NCBI GenBank assembly: GCA_024364735.1
Contig: JAGFNQ010000948.1
Location: forward strand, 145,690 to 209,689
Direction: 5' to 3'
DNA length: 64,000 nt
Origin: Boesenbergia rotunda
Taxonomy: Eukaryota; Streptophyta; Magnoliopsida; Zingiberales; Zingiberaceae
A model generated the notes under the pieces. It saw nothing but the letters and a program-made list of their open reading frames with translations, was not told the origin of the DNA and ran no database searches. Made by a program: the position numbers and the translations under genes. Shown here in pieces: positions 1 through 11,280 of this stretch; the first letter of the stretch is position 1; each line of letters opens with the position of its first letter.

Positions 1-1423
1 GGACGAGGATTCGAGAGGCCCAGGCCACTGATCAGCACCTGCAGTCCCTTGGCAGCCAGATAGCTTCAGCACAGCAGTCTGAGTTCACCAGAGATGACGA
101 GGGTACTCTCTACTTCCGAGGGAGACTTTGCGTACCCGAGTCACATCCGGTCCGAGAGGAGTTACTGCAGGAGGCTCATCGTTCCGCTTTGCTATCCACC
201 CGGGCGGGACCCGTATGTACCGAGACCTGAGGCGTTCCTACTGGTGGAACGGCATGAAGAAAGACATCGCGGATTTTGTAGCTAGATGTCTAGTTTGCCA
301 GCAGGTTAAGGCTGAGCGCCAGAGACCTGCTGGACTACTTCAGAGGATTCCCATTCCCGAGTGGAAGTGGGAACACATTACTATGGACTTCGTGATGGGA
401 TTACCGAGGACTCAGCGAGGACACGATGCGATTTGGGTGATCGTTGATCGATTAACCAAATCTGCACACTTTTTGGCCATTCGGAGGACAGACTCCTTGG
501 ACAGACTAGCAGAGCTATATTGTAGAGAGATTGTTCGGCTGCATGGTGTTCCGATGAGTATTATATCAGACCGAGACCCTCGCTTCACATCACGTTTTTG
601 GCAGAGTCTACAGCGGGCCATGGGTACCGAGTTGAGGTTCAGTACCGCTTTCCATCCGCAGACCGACGGGCAGTCAGAGCGGACTATTCAGACTCTAGAG
701 GACCTATTGAGAGCTTGTGTTGTGGATTTCGGAGGCAGCTGGGAGGATCATCTACACCTGGTTGAGTTGCCTACAACAACGGCTATCATGCGGCTATACA
801 GATGGCACCGTATGAGGCGTTGTATGGTAGGCCTTGTCGGACACCCACCCTCTGGGAGGAGGTTGGAGAGTTCCAGTTGCTAGGACCTCAGAGAGCACAG
901 TTTGAGGCGGAGTTGGTCCGTACCATTAGACGACGGATGTCCGAGGCACAGGATCGACAGAAGAGTTATGCGGATCGGAGACGGAGACCTCTGGAGTTCT
1001 CCATTGGCGACCATGTGTTCCTTCGTGTTTCACCCACGAAAGGGGTGAAGAGATTCGGTCTTCGAGGTAAGCTTGCTCCGCGATACATTGGCCCTTTCCA
1101 GATTTTGGAGAGGATTGGAGCAGTAGCTTACCGTCTGGGCATTACCACCTGCCCTGTCTGGAGTGCACGACGTATTTCATGTATCGATGCTGAGACGGTA
1201 TGTACCAGACCCTACGCATGTGCTGTCAGACGTATCTGTTTCCCTGCAGCCGGATACTACGTATGAGGAGGTTCCGACCCGGATTTTGGGCTACAGAGAG
1301 CGCCAGTTGCGGAACAAGACCATCCGGTTGGTTAGAGTCGGATGGCAGCATCACTCAGATGAGGAGGCTACCTGGGAGCTTGAGGATGTCATCCGAGCTC
1401 GTTACCCTCACCTATTCACTTGA
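1..1423 (+). pseudogene. Ty3/gypsy chromovirus pol 3' end (integrase + chromodomain), decayed
   Basis: Remains of the integrase and C-terminal chromodomain of a Ty3-type retrotransposon. Visible in order: the integrase zinc-finger region ending in the CLVC cysteine pair (about 285-305), the DD(E) core including MDFVMGLP, VDRLTKSAHF and SDRDPRF (about 380-600), the HPQTDGQSERT region (about 650-690), the GPFQILERIG module (about 1090-1120) and a chromodomain-like tail ending YPHLF just before a stop at 1421-1423. The reading frame changes near 195, 768 and 1137, so no intact protein is encoded. The same order and close relatives of these motifs occur in the minus-strand element at 56778-62235, so both belong to one lineage (Del/Tekay-like by integrase style and long LTR; inference). 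The 5' part of the element lies outside the window. Confidence 0.9.
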
Positions 1424-1522
1424 GGTATGTGTGATTAGTTACTGTTCAGTATTTATATCAGCATACTTCCTTATAGTGTTTATTATGGGGAATAGCGAAA
1501 TTTGGGGACCAAATTTTTATTA

Positions 1523-1533
1523 GTGGGGGAGGA
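1523..1533 (+). other. Polypurine tract of the Ty3 element
   Basis: A purine-rich run (gtgggggagga) sits directly before the TG that opens the 3' LTR. This is the expected plus-strand priming site, and it fixes the LTR start at 1534. Confidence 0.8.
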
Positions 1534-4371
1534 TGTTAAATCCGACACTTTTGATTAGGTCCCGGTAATTTTCGGAGGATTACCGGATATGGGCTTCCGA
1601 GCCCTTGGACACCAATTTAGGGACCAAACTGTGATAAAACTAGTAATTACAGGGACTAAAATGTGAGTAAGTTCAAGTATAGGGGTGTTTTTGCGATTAG
1701 GCTGAAATCTGTTGGATTAAACTGCAAAAAGGACCGCAATAAGAGCCGGCTAGGGCTCTTTTTCCGCCGCAGCCGAGCAGCAGCGCCGACCCCTTCCCTT
1801 TTCTTCTCTCGCTGCCCTAGCCGAACTCATCGCCCGATCACTTCCTCTTCTCTGCTCCTGCGTCGATTGCCTTCTTCCCCCTCCACCTACGGCCAAACCC
1901 ATTCTTGAGAATCCAGTCGGCGTCGAAGCTTCAAGCCTTCGATCCTCAAGTCCTCTCGCAATCAGTTGCAAGGGTTTCTTCTTCAGGCGATTTGGGGCAC
2001 GGCGGTGCCCTTAAACCGACGGGTCTTCGAGTTTTCGGAGCTCCACAGGAGGTGAGCTAGGGTTCACATAGCTAGGAACTCGACCGCCGATGCATCGCCG
2101 ATCCATGGTTGGTCTTGATTCAAGGGAGCGACGCCGGTAGCCACTGGGGTAAGGTTTCCTTCAGCTGATTCATTGTCGATCATGTATACCATCATTGGAT
2201 CAGAGGTTGGTTATGAATCGAATCTTTGTGGGTGCTGGCAGATTGGATTCCGAAAATTTGAATTGGAACTTCTATTTCTTGAGGGATCAGGGAATTGGAA
2301 TTGAATCAGGCAGTGGGGGAAGTTGTAGAAGATCCCGGCCGTGTGTTCTTAAGGTAATCTCTTCTTGTTCAGATTTGGTTTTCTGCATATATGATACTGC
2401 CGTGTGTTGATGATGAGGATGGACTTGGCTCATGAGCAGTTGAGTTTGCTAGGAAGCGAATTGGAAGTTGCTCAGTTGTTATTGCAACATCCCAACTGTG
2501 TAAGATTGGTTTTTCGAGCTGCGGTGTGAGAGGTAAGCTCAACTATGTTGTGGTCATTGGAACTATGAGTTGATTTTCCTAGAAGGGAAACTATGGGTTA
2601 GATGTAGACAAAAAACTAAATTAGAAAACCTAATCCCAAACACATAAGGGCGTAATCATTTAATTAAGTTAATTAAATGTAAACGGACGGATTAGGGTAA
2701 CCCTGAAACAGATTAGGGATTAATTAGCTAGTTGTTATTTGTGTAATAGCTAATTAATTACATCCTTGATACAGGAGCTTGATCGGATTTATTGTGACTT
2801 ATTTTGACGGGTTCTGTCTCGATCGATACGGACTTCACTCTTGGAGGCGGGTACCCTTTGACTTATCTATTTTGATATTGTCATTTTGTTATGCATAGAA
2901 TGTTATAGATAGCAGTAAGATCCTACGCTATCCCTGGTTATTATGTTTGATCTGGATATTGTGGTTTACCCCTGTTTATTAGGTCAGTTCTGGATACTTG
3001 TTGTTTATCCTTGAGTTATTATGCTGTTAGTTCCATACAGTCTCTAGTATTGTCATCTCTACATGTATGCTTAGATATCGTAGGGTATCTCTTGCATTTG
3101 ACCTTGAGGGATCTGTATTTCAGTTCAGTATACCTTGTAGGATACCTGTATTTCCTGTTATAGGATTTCAGACTGAGACTTAGCATACTGAGGACTTGGG
3201 GAGGGAGGTATGTGTATCTATCATACACCATCCTTGCACTGTTGCATGCCGGCGATCAGCGACTCCCTTGTGGTTGAGCCTAATCGTTTTCCGGTACATG
3301 ACGGGCACACACGGCCACTCATGGGTTAGTGGATACCGTAGATGTGTGCATTTGCCCTGTATTGCTCCGTTCGGCCACTATTTGGAGGGTGAGCGCGGGC
3401 GTGGTAGCAGCCAGGGATCCCTTCTCGTACTGAGCCACGAGGAGATGAGAGCTTGACTCCCCCATTGCTTGGGGTCGGAGCGGAGTCTCCACCAGCATCC
3501 TGTCCACCCGGTCACTCAGGAGCAGTGATGGCAGGGTGTACAGTTGTCATAGCCCTACCCGTTCAGACGTCCCTATGACAGGTGTACGTTGATCTGTCTG
3601 GTGTCAGGGGTGACACATGTCATTGCACCATGTGCATATTTTGCATCGTGCATTGTTTGCTGCACTTATTTGCTGCACTTGTTTGACATCGCATATTCTG
3701 GAGACTTGTTATCTGAGACTATATGCCTATTTGTCTTCTTTTGGTATTTCTTACCCTCTGTATAGGTTGGATGGATTCAGGTATGTACCTACCCAGTATT
3801 TTCAGTTTCAGTTTTTCCCTCTTGTTGATATGAGACTGTATTAGCTGAACTCTTATTGTTGGTATAACCTTCTATGCATATCTATTGGGTATCCGCTGAG
3901 CTATGGACTCACCCCGTTGCCATATATATATTTATTTCAGGTTGATGTCTGAGAGGAGATCCCGAGCCGCCAGTCCCCAGCTCCCGAGGAGCCCTTTTTG
4001 GTTTTCCTTGTTTTGTTATGGACCCTGTAGCATTCCTATGCTTCCGCTGTATGTTTTGAACATGTATGCACGTTCTGTTTGAAGGTATTGTACTTTTGAG
4101 TCCTATGTTGGACTTCGTTCGGTTTTGGCTTTGTTCCTGCCCCCTGGCAGCTCAGGTGAGTTCGGATTTGGTTTTTCGATAGTTATAACCATATAACTGT
4201 TGTTTTTGCATATATCTGAGGCCTGAGGCCCTTTAAACTGCGTGGTTGTGCTATATATATATTGTATACAGGTTATATTATCTGTGTGTATGTGTAAATT
4301 GTCCGCCGGACAGGGGAGGTGCTGTCCGATTTTCTATTGGATCAGCGGCTCTTGGGTCTCGGGGCGTGACA
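1534..4371 (+). mobile_element. 3' LTR of Ty3 chromovirus (2838 bp)
   Basis: Starts TGTTAAATCC right after the polypurine tract and ends GGGGCGTGACA, so it has TG...CA ends. The distal end is homologous to the end of the solo LTR at 14460-17293 and, reversed, to the LTRs beginning at 54308 and 62236; all share a block around a 'gacaggggag' core. The length (2.84 kb) matches the solo LTR (2.83 kb). Several short ORFs inside are shadows. No target duplication can be checked because the left end is outside the window. Confidence 0.85.
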
Positions 4372-5279
4372 ACTGGTGCCACTGAAATTCGACCGTTGCA
4401 CCCCAACGTTCGAATTCTCAGCCATCTCACTAGCTACCTACCAGTCGACTGCCCCCAGGGCAGTCGACTGGTCCCAAGGCTGAGACCTTTCTGTGAGTTC
4501 CATCAGTTGACTGCCTCCAGGCCAGTCGACTGATCTACTCACCCACCTAAGGTTATCCTTCCTGAGTACATTCCACTCCGCACTCAAACCCTAGGATTTC
4601 CCGAGTACAATCACACAGCACTCGTACCCTCACGACTCGACTGACTCCTCATCCGCAGCCTCGACTATTGCCTTCGCGCCCTCTTCATCTTCGGCTCCCG
4701 TCCCTCGGATGCACGCAAGCCTCCATCTTGCCTCCATGTCATCCTTCACGCATGCCTCGAAGTCCGTGCCCCTCAGCTCATCGTCCCTACTCTCCAAGGT
4801 CCCTCGGGTGCACACAAGCCTCCAGCTTGTCTCCATGCCACCCTTCACCGTACCGAGACCGTCCAGTCAAGTCAATATGTGTACTTGTACAACCTGCACA
4901 CTCAACATACACATATAAGAACACAAGGGTAAACCTAACTTAAACCCTTTGCCCAAACATCAAAACACTTGGTCGCTCTAGACCACAGATTGCCTCAACA
5001 CTTCATCCCCCGTGCCCGCCACGAGCCATTCAACTCCATCAGAGTCCATTCCTGCAGTAAGCTATCAACTGTGTGTTAAATTTCATTATTGTTTATCTCT
5101 TTCAGTCTCTTTTACTTACTTGAGGGTTGGAGTGAGTGAGTCGGGGAATTTCTAGCCTTCCTTTTAACGCTCTTTTCCCTCTCTTTCCCTTCCTTGCAGG
5201 TAGTAACGCTCTTTCTTGCTCTTTTTCATCTTATTTCGAGTTCTCTATGTCTATCAACCGGTTTCGGACATCTTTTCTT
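4372..5279. other. Flanking repeat-like DNA, no gene seen
   Basis: Sequence after the LTR. It holds two copies of a cagtcgactg palindrome (see 4441-4533) and a C/T-rich stretch (about 4560-5050) with two similar segments built around 'tcggatgcac/cgggtgcac' and 'aagcctccatctt/agcttg'. Short ORFs here have no recognisable family. Confidence 0.4.
4441..4533. repeat. Perfect 14-bp inverted repeat plus imperfect second copy
   Basis: 4441-4471 forms a hairpin of two 14-nt perfect arms (ccagtcgactgccc and its reverse complement) around a 3-nt loop. A diverged second version lies at about 4505-4533. Both are built on the SalI palindrome gtcgac. Confidence 0.75.
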
Positions 5280-5630
5280 TTTTAAAATCATCTAATTTGC
5301 GATGATTCTATATATTCGTCGCAAATTGGCGACAAATCAACAGATTCGTCGCTAAAGTTTGAAAAATAAAAATATTCAACCTATCTTAGGATGTTGCGAT
5401 GAATATATTTGTCGTAAATGTTTGTAATGAATTTAATTTATTATTAGTAGCAAAATTTACGATGAATATCTATTTCATAGCAAATTTAACAAGGAATAAA
5501 TATTTCGTCACAAAATTGGTGATAAATTGTTAATTCGTCGTTGATTTTACAACACATCTTTATTTTCATTGCAAAATTGTAACAAAGTTTGTGACAAAAA
5601 ATAATTTGTTGTTAATTTGCCAACGCGCAG
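5280..5630. repeat. Degenerate 'GCGACGAAT' repeat cluster, DNA-transposon-like
   Basis: AT-rich block in which short motifs related to tttgcgacgaat occur repeatedly in both orientations (for example near 5299, 5317, 5342, 5396 and 5460). Clusters like this are typical of subterminal regions of plant CACTA or Mutator-like elements. No clear terminal repeats or target duplication were found, so the class is an inference. Confidence 0.45.
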
Positions 5631-6234
5631 ACTTGTTCGCATCACTTATCGGATTGAAATGGAGGCCACGGGACCCTTAGGGTCCCTCTCCCACTTAGTA
5701 ATTTAGTTCGAGGAATTTTAACAAGCACACCTACACGACATGCACATAACCAACATAATGAAAAATAGAAAATCCTAATTTTCTAACTTCTCATGGCTTG
5801 GTCTCCAATGCGCCTCCAGTCGTGTCGTCATCTCGTCCGCTCCTCCTTTCCTTATGCACAAGCTACCTTGAGGGATCTCCGAACCGAAATGACTAGCTAA
5901 TTATTTACATCATCGATCTTATACTCCACGAAGGAGTGTACATGAATCTAGATTGAAAGTGAAATAATAAGCTCGGCTAAACATGTGTCGTATTTAATTA
6001 CAAAAATTAAATACTACCTAGCCTCGTCAACCCCGAGGATTAATTAATTTACAAAAATTTCACAACCATTCACACAACAATTATTTGGCCATGATAAGTT
6101 GGAATCTCGTGCCTGCAACACAAAGTTAGCCTACACGCATCCATATATCATCCAGCAAAATAAAATGTATGAAAAATATAAAAAATTAACCAATCCTAAA
6201 CACACAAAACCGGAAACCTCACTCTGATACCAAT
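5631..6234 (-). mobile_element. Internal (leader) remnant of minus-strand LTR retrotransposon
   Basis: The stretch next to the primer-binding site, read on the minus strand. No gag or pol ORF is recognisable, so the element is either truncated or non-autonomous. The left boundary is not visible. Confidence 0.35.
6221..6232 (-). other. Primer-binding site (initiator tRNA-Met type)
   Basis: The minus strand reads TGGTATCAGAGT, the usual tRNA-Met primer site of plant LTR retrotransposons. It lies 2 nt inside the LTR end at 6235, so the element is on the minus strand and this is its 5' LTR. Confidence 0.75.
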
Positions 6235-8100
6235 TGTTAGGTATGGCTTGGCAGGTTTCCCTAGCAAATACTTGGTCATCCTTGAGAGACCTCTCCATGT
6301 CTACGGATTAAAATTGAATCCGAATGGAGACCTGTCTCCCAACGACCATCTCGTCATCGTATCGTTCGGTACGAATTACAACTTGGCCAATCACAAAGAT
6401 CATGCCTTGTAATTCTTCTAACCAAACGATCGCGAAAGAGATGACGAGTAGATCGCCGGTTCTTGTGTTTATGGTCGGGTCCAATTAATTAATTATTCAC
6501 TATGATACAATGTCAAAATAATTAACTAATGTACATGAAATGACGAAGCTAATTATCATGGCACCAAAAGAAGAATAGGAGCTTAGGAAGAAAATTATAC
6601 CTTCCTATTACCTCGTAGTCTTCTACCTTATGTCCCTCCCTTCCCGGACGTCGTGTAGGCAACGAGCTACCGAGAACCAAGATCACCAAGGCGTTCCAAC
6701 CGAGCTCTTCTTCTTGTCTTGGCCGAAACAAGAAACCCTAGAGGTTAGGGTTTTCCTTGCGCCGACTTCTTCCTTACTCTTCCCTTGCGCCGCCGGCCAC
6801 CGGAGCCACTCAAGCTCCCTGGACCAGCTGCAGACCTTGAGAGGAAGGAGAAGAAGACGAAGACTCCTTCTTCCTCACCCAACCGGCCGAAAACACCCTT
6901 CTTCCTCTACCTTGCGGCGCCGCCACAACCTCCACTTACGCCGCCTCCCGTCGGCCACCAGTCCCTTCTCCCTTGCCGCCAACCACCACAGAAGGAAGAG
7001 AAGAACTCTTCCTTATCCCTGTTGATCCCAGCCGAGTGTTGGTGGAGAAGAGAGGAAGAAAAGAGAAGGAGAAAGTCTCCTTCTCTTGTGCCGGTTGAAC
7101 CCTAGAGGGGAAGAGGAGAGAGAGAGAAGAGAGGAGAGAGACCTAGGGTGTCAACTCTTGGATTAAGCCTTGGTTTCATGATCCCATGGGGTTTATATAT
7201 GGCTAAGGTAGGGACCAAGAGGAGGAGTTGGATCTTGGCCCGCTAATGGATCTAAACCCGATCCATTAATTAAGATCATTCCACTAAAGGATCTTAATTG
7301 AACTTCCTCACCAACCCCATATTTTCATATGAGCTCCACATATTATGAGTCGTCCATCCCCCCGTGTTTAAGATATCGAATGTCCGTCAATTAATTTAAA
7401 TTACTGACAATTTAAATTAATTAACTTCTGGATCCTTGATTAGTACCACTCAACCTTATCATCATGTTGGATCAAATCCACCTGCAGGGTTTAACATGAT
7501 GAACCTTTTGAGCTCATCAAGGGAGCATCATCATCCGACTCACCAGGACATGGATTCCGTCAATAATCAACGGCACACCATACAATTAATATTATTTCCC
7601 AACTTACCGGGCTATCGATCTAACAGAATAGATCTCGCCCATTGGTAAATCAAAGAAATAATAATTAATCATATGTGCCCGTTATTATATCGGGATTTAG
7701 GGATTGTACTCCATAATAAAATCTGAGGTCCTATCCAATTATCAAGCCAGTACAAATTGGATGACCTCTGGTTTTGGTCCTGCTCAATGTACTCAAAGCA
7801 CACTAGTGTAATTCTATGGTCAAGACCAACCACACCTAATTACACTACAACCATCCCGATGGTTTGTCCAATTCCATCTCGGTTGTGAGCCTCTACTTAT
7901 ACTAAGCAAGGAACTGATAACATGATCTTCCGTGTGACACCACACACCATGTTATCTAAATGCAAAATAAAGGACTTTTATGCATGTACTAATATAAACA
8001 AGCACCTAGTGTTGTTGTGATTCTCTTTTCAAAATAAAGATGATCTTATATATAAAAGAGCAAATCTTTTAGTATACACATCTATCACGGCCATACCACA
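6235..8100 (-). mobile_element. Probable 5' LTR of a minus-strand retrotransposon
   Basis: On the plus strand it begins TGTTAGGTATGGC next to the primer-binding site. It probably ends ggccataccaca at 8100, giving TG...CA ends with short inverted similarity (GGTATGG/CCATACC). A TATA-like box on the minus strand (ccatatataaacc, about 7191-7203) fits an LTR promoter. It includes a purine-rich tract at 7040-7140. The outer end at 8100 is less certain than the inner end. ORFs inside (for example 6630-7105 +) are low-complexity Ser/Pro/Arg-rich shadows. Confidence 0.5.
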
Positions 8101-9677
8101 AATTTACAAATCGGAGAACATATACATCTCTCAACTACAATCACAATCTTTCAAAACAAAGCATCAATCCAATCCGACTCAATATCAATCAACTGATGAT
8201 CTATATATATATAGTTTCTTGATGGACTTTGTCTTCAAGGCCAAACACACATATAAGGGCAGCCATGGGGAAACCTTATCATCATTCTCCGTCCCCATGT
8301 GGTTGCCCCACAAAGTAAGTTCCAAATTGTAACCGGAGCTCCCTAACATGAAATAGTTCTCGCGCGGTGTAGTTTCGAAAGCCATGAGGAAAACTTAGTG
8401 CCCGAGGACTTTCGACATTCATTCTGTATAGCCACTTGCGATAATTGAAGACATGGATCCGACCAAAGGAGGTTAGTTGTCCCGTCGTATAATTTCGAAT
8501 TAGGGACCCATGGATTCCTAGGAGTCTTCTTCTCAGAAGCTAGCTAGAGAGAGAAAGAGTTAGAAGACAAGCGAGCTAGGGCTCTATGGCATCACATGCA
8601 ATTGGGTTTGTTTCCTTGTGGATTTCTTGTCTTTCCTTTCAACCTCCTATTATGTGTGGCTTTTCTTCTTTTGGGAGATTGAACACCCTCGTCATCTTTT
8701 GAGTTTAGGATCTCTCCATATGTTTTTCTTTTCTCCTTCTCTTTATTAAAGTTGAAGGTCAACCATCTCCATAGTGTCAACTACTAACTTAGTCATATAC
8801 GCATTGTTACTTAGTCGAAGATATCTAGTTGAAAATGTGAATAGAAATCAAGAGATGGATGGAAAAGATTTCATTGTGTATGAAAACTTTTAATTTCAGG
8901 TTAATAATTCTAGGGCATTGTGATGGATTGAATTATAATTTAATCTTGTTTGATTATTTAAATTTTTATATTTTAAAATTTATTTAATTTAATTTTTTTA
9001 AAAAAATGTTTATTTATAAACTGATTTTGTGTATGTTAGCAAACATAAACAACCTTTTATCAAGTAAAAACAGAAAATTGCTCATGAATATTTAATCCAT
9101 TTAATTAAATTTTTAACCATTGTTCTCTATTCCAAATTAATTCGGCTCATTTAGCAGTTCTAATTGTGTGTATTAACTATTATAAACCAATTAAATAAAG
9201 CTTTTATATATAATTTTTATACTTATTAAATAAATATAAAGCAAATTAAATTAATAAATTTAAATAATTTACTAAACTAAATATATAAATCTTATATATA
9301 AATAAGCTTGTAAATAAATAAAAAGTCTCAAAGCAATTAATAAGCTCGCTAACCAATTAAAAAAAAGAATATATAAAAGATTCAAATAATTACAAGCTCC
9401 AAATAACATCTAAATAAACAAACTCAAATTAAGTTCAAACAAAAAAAAATAATAATAATAAAAGCTAACCTTGGTTAATTTTATAAGTGCCTTGGTTTAA
9501 CTACCTTAGCAAATAATTTTATTTTTTTTTAAAGAAGAAAGCAAAATTAGAACAAATTACAAGGGGCGAAATGAAAATATCCAGCTACCATCCCTTATTT
9601 AGCCGCCTCCCCCTCACGCCATTTGTCCATCGCCCCTTCGCCCATCGTCCCGGTCGCCGGTCGCCGGAACAAACCCG
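8101..9677. other. Intergenic DNA upstream of the P450, no gene seen
   Basis: 8101-8900 has no recognisable feature. 8930-9540 is very AT-rich with poly-A/T runs. The last 60 bases before the P450 start are C-rich (5' UTR-like). No clear TATA box is seen close to the start. Confidence 0.4.
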
Positions 9678-11280
9678 ATGACGACGAGCCTGGAAATGGA
9701 CGCCGCCTCGTTCTTCCTCTTCCTCCACCGAACCGCCCTCTCCCCCATCATCGTCTTGGCTCTCATTGCCTTCGCCGTCCTCTTCTTCTTCCCCGGCGGT
9801 CTCTCCTGGGCCCTCACCAAGCCCCACGGCCGCTCCTCCATCCCGGGCCCGCCCGGCGTCGCCGTCTCCGTATTTTCCGGTCCATCCGCGCACCGAGAGC
9901 TCCTAACCCTCTCACGCTCCTTCAAAGCCACCGACTTGATGGCCTTCTCCATCGGCTTCACTCGCTTCGTCGTGTCGAGCCACCCCGACACGGCGAAGGA
10001 AATTCTCTACAGCTCCGCCTTCGCCGACCGCCCCGTCAAGGAGTCCGCCTACGAGCTTCTCTTCCACCGCGCGATGGGCTTCGCCCCCTTCGGCGACTAC
10101 TGGCGTAATCTTCGCCGGATTTCCTCCGCCCACTTATTCAGCCCTCGCCGCCTCGCCTCGCTCGGCGAGCAGAGACGAGCGATCGGGAACAAAATGGTCT
10201 CGGACGTCCGCGCCCGCATGGAAACCCACGGCGAGGTGGAGATGAGACGAGTCCTGCATTTCGCGTCGCTGAACAACGTGATGACGAGCGTGTTCGGCAA
10301 GAGCTACGACGACTTCGGCGCCGGCGAGGCGTCGGAGCTGGAGTGGCTGGTCAAGGAGGGCTACGCGCTCCTCGGCGTCTTCAATTGGTCCGACCACTTC
10401 CCTTTCCTGCGCCGGCTCGACTTGCAAGGCGTGAGGAGACGGTGCCGGCGTCTGGTGAAGAGGGTGAACGCCTTCGTCGGCCGCCTCATAGAGCAGCACA
10501 GAGACAACAAGACCGATGGCAAAGAGATGGACGATGCAGGAGACTTTGTCGACGTTCTGCTCGGTTTAGAAGCAGAGGAGAAGCTTTCCGACGCCGACAT
10601 GGTCGCTGTTCTCTGGGTAAGCACTTCAGTCGATTCGATCGGGTTTCGATTCAGTTATCTACTTAATTCCGGCGATGTATCAGGAAATGATCTTCCGGGG
10701 AACGGACACGGTCGCCATCCTCTTGGAATGGGCACTGGCCAGAATGGTGCTGCATCCCGACGTCCAATCGAAGGCGCGTCAAGAAATCGACTCCGTCGTC
10801 GGATCTCGCCCCGTCTCCGACGCCGACGTCGGCAGCCTCCCTTACCTCCAATTCATCATAAAAGAATCCCTCCGAATGCACCCGCCGGGTCCCCTGCTTT
10901 CCTGGGCCCGTCTCGCAACCCGCGACGTCCACGTCGGCTCCCACCTCGTCCCCGCCGGCACCACCGCCATGGTGAACATGTGGGCGATCGCCCACGACGA
11001 GTCGCTCTGGCCGGACCCTCACGAGTTCCGCCCGGAGCGGTTCCTAAAGGAGGACGTCAGCGTGCTGGGCTCCGACCTCCGGCTGGCGCCGTTCGGCGCC
11101 GGCCGGAGGGTGTGCCCTGGCAAGGCCATGGGCTTAGCCTCCGCCCACCTCTGGCTCGCGCTGCTCCTCCAAAACTTCGACTTCCTCCCCACTCCCGGCG
11201 GCGTCGACCTCTCGGAATGCCTGAAGATGTCACTGGAGATGCAGAAGCCATTAACCTGCATGGCTGTTTCAAGGACCTGA
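9678..11280 (+). CDS. CYP78A: Cytochrome P450, CYP78A subfamily
   Basis: Haem-thiolate monooxygenase of the plant CYP78A subfamily, whose members (such as Arabidopsis KLU/CYP78A5) control organ and seed size through an unidentified mobile signal; the exact substrate is unknown. Two exons, 9678-10616 and 10684-11280, joined by a 67-bp GT-AG phase-0 intron after Trp313, give 511 residues, normal for the family. Visible: an N-terminal hydrophobic anchor (about 21-45), the proline-rich hinge IPGPPG (about 54-59), the I-helix FRGTDT (317-322), the K-helix ESLR (374-377), PERF (430-433) and the haem loop FGAGRRVCPG with Cys457. The segment RPVKESAYELLFHRAMGFAP is typical of CYP78A. An alternative Met lies five codons downstream. 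All key residues are present. The coding exons are strongly GC-rich, unlike the AT-rich flanks, as often in monocots. Confidence 0.95.

Noticed and set aside
6630..7105. Ser/Arg/Pro-rich ORFs on the plus strand
   Set aside because: Low-complexity sequence within the minus-strand LTR; no family.
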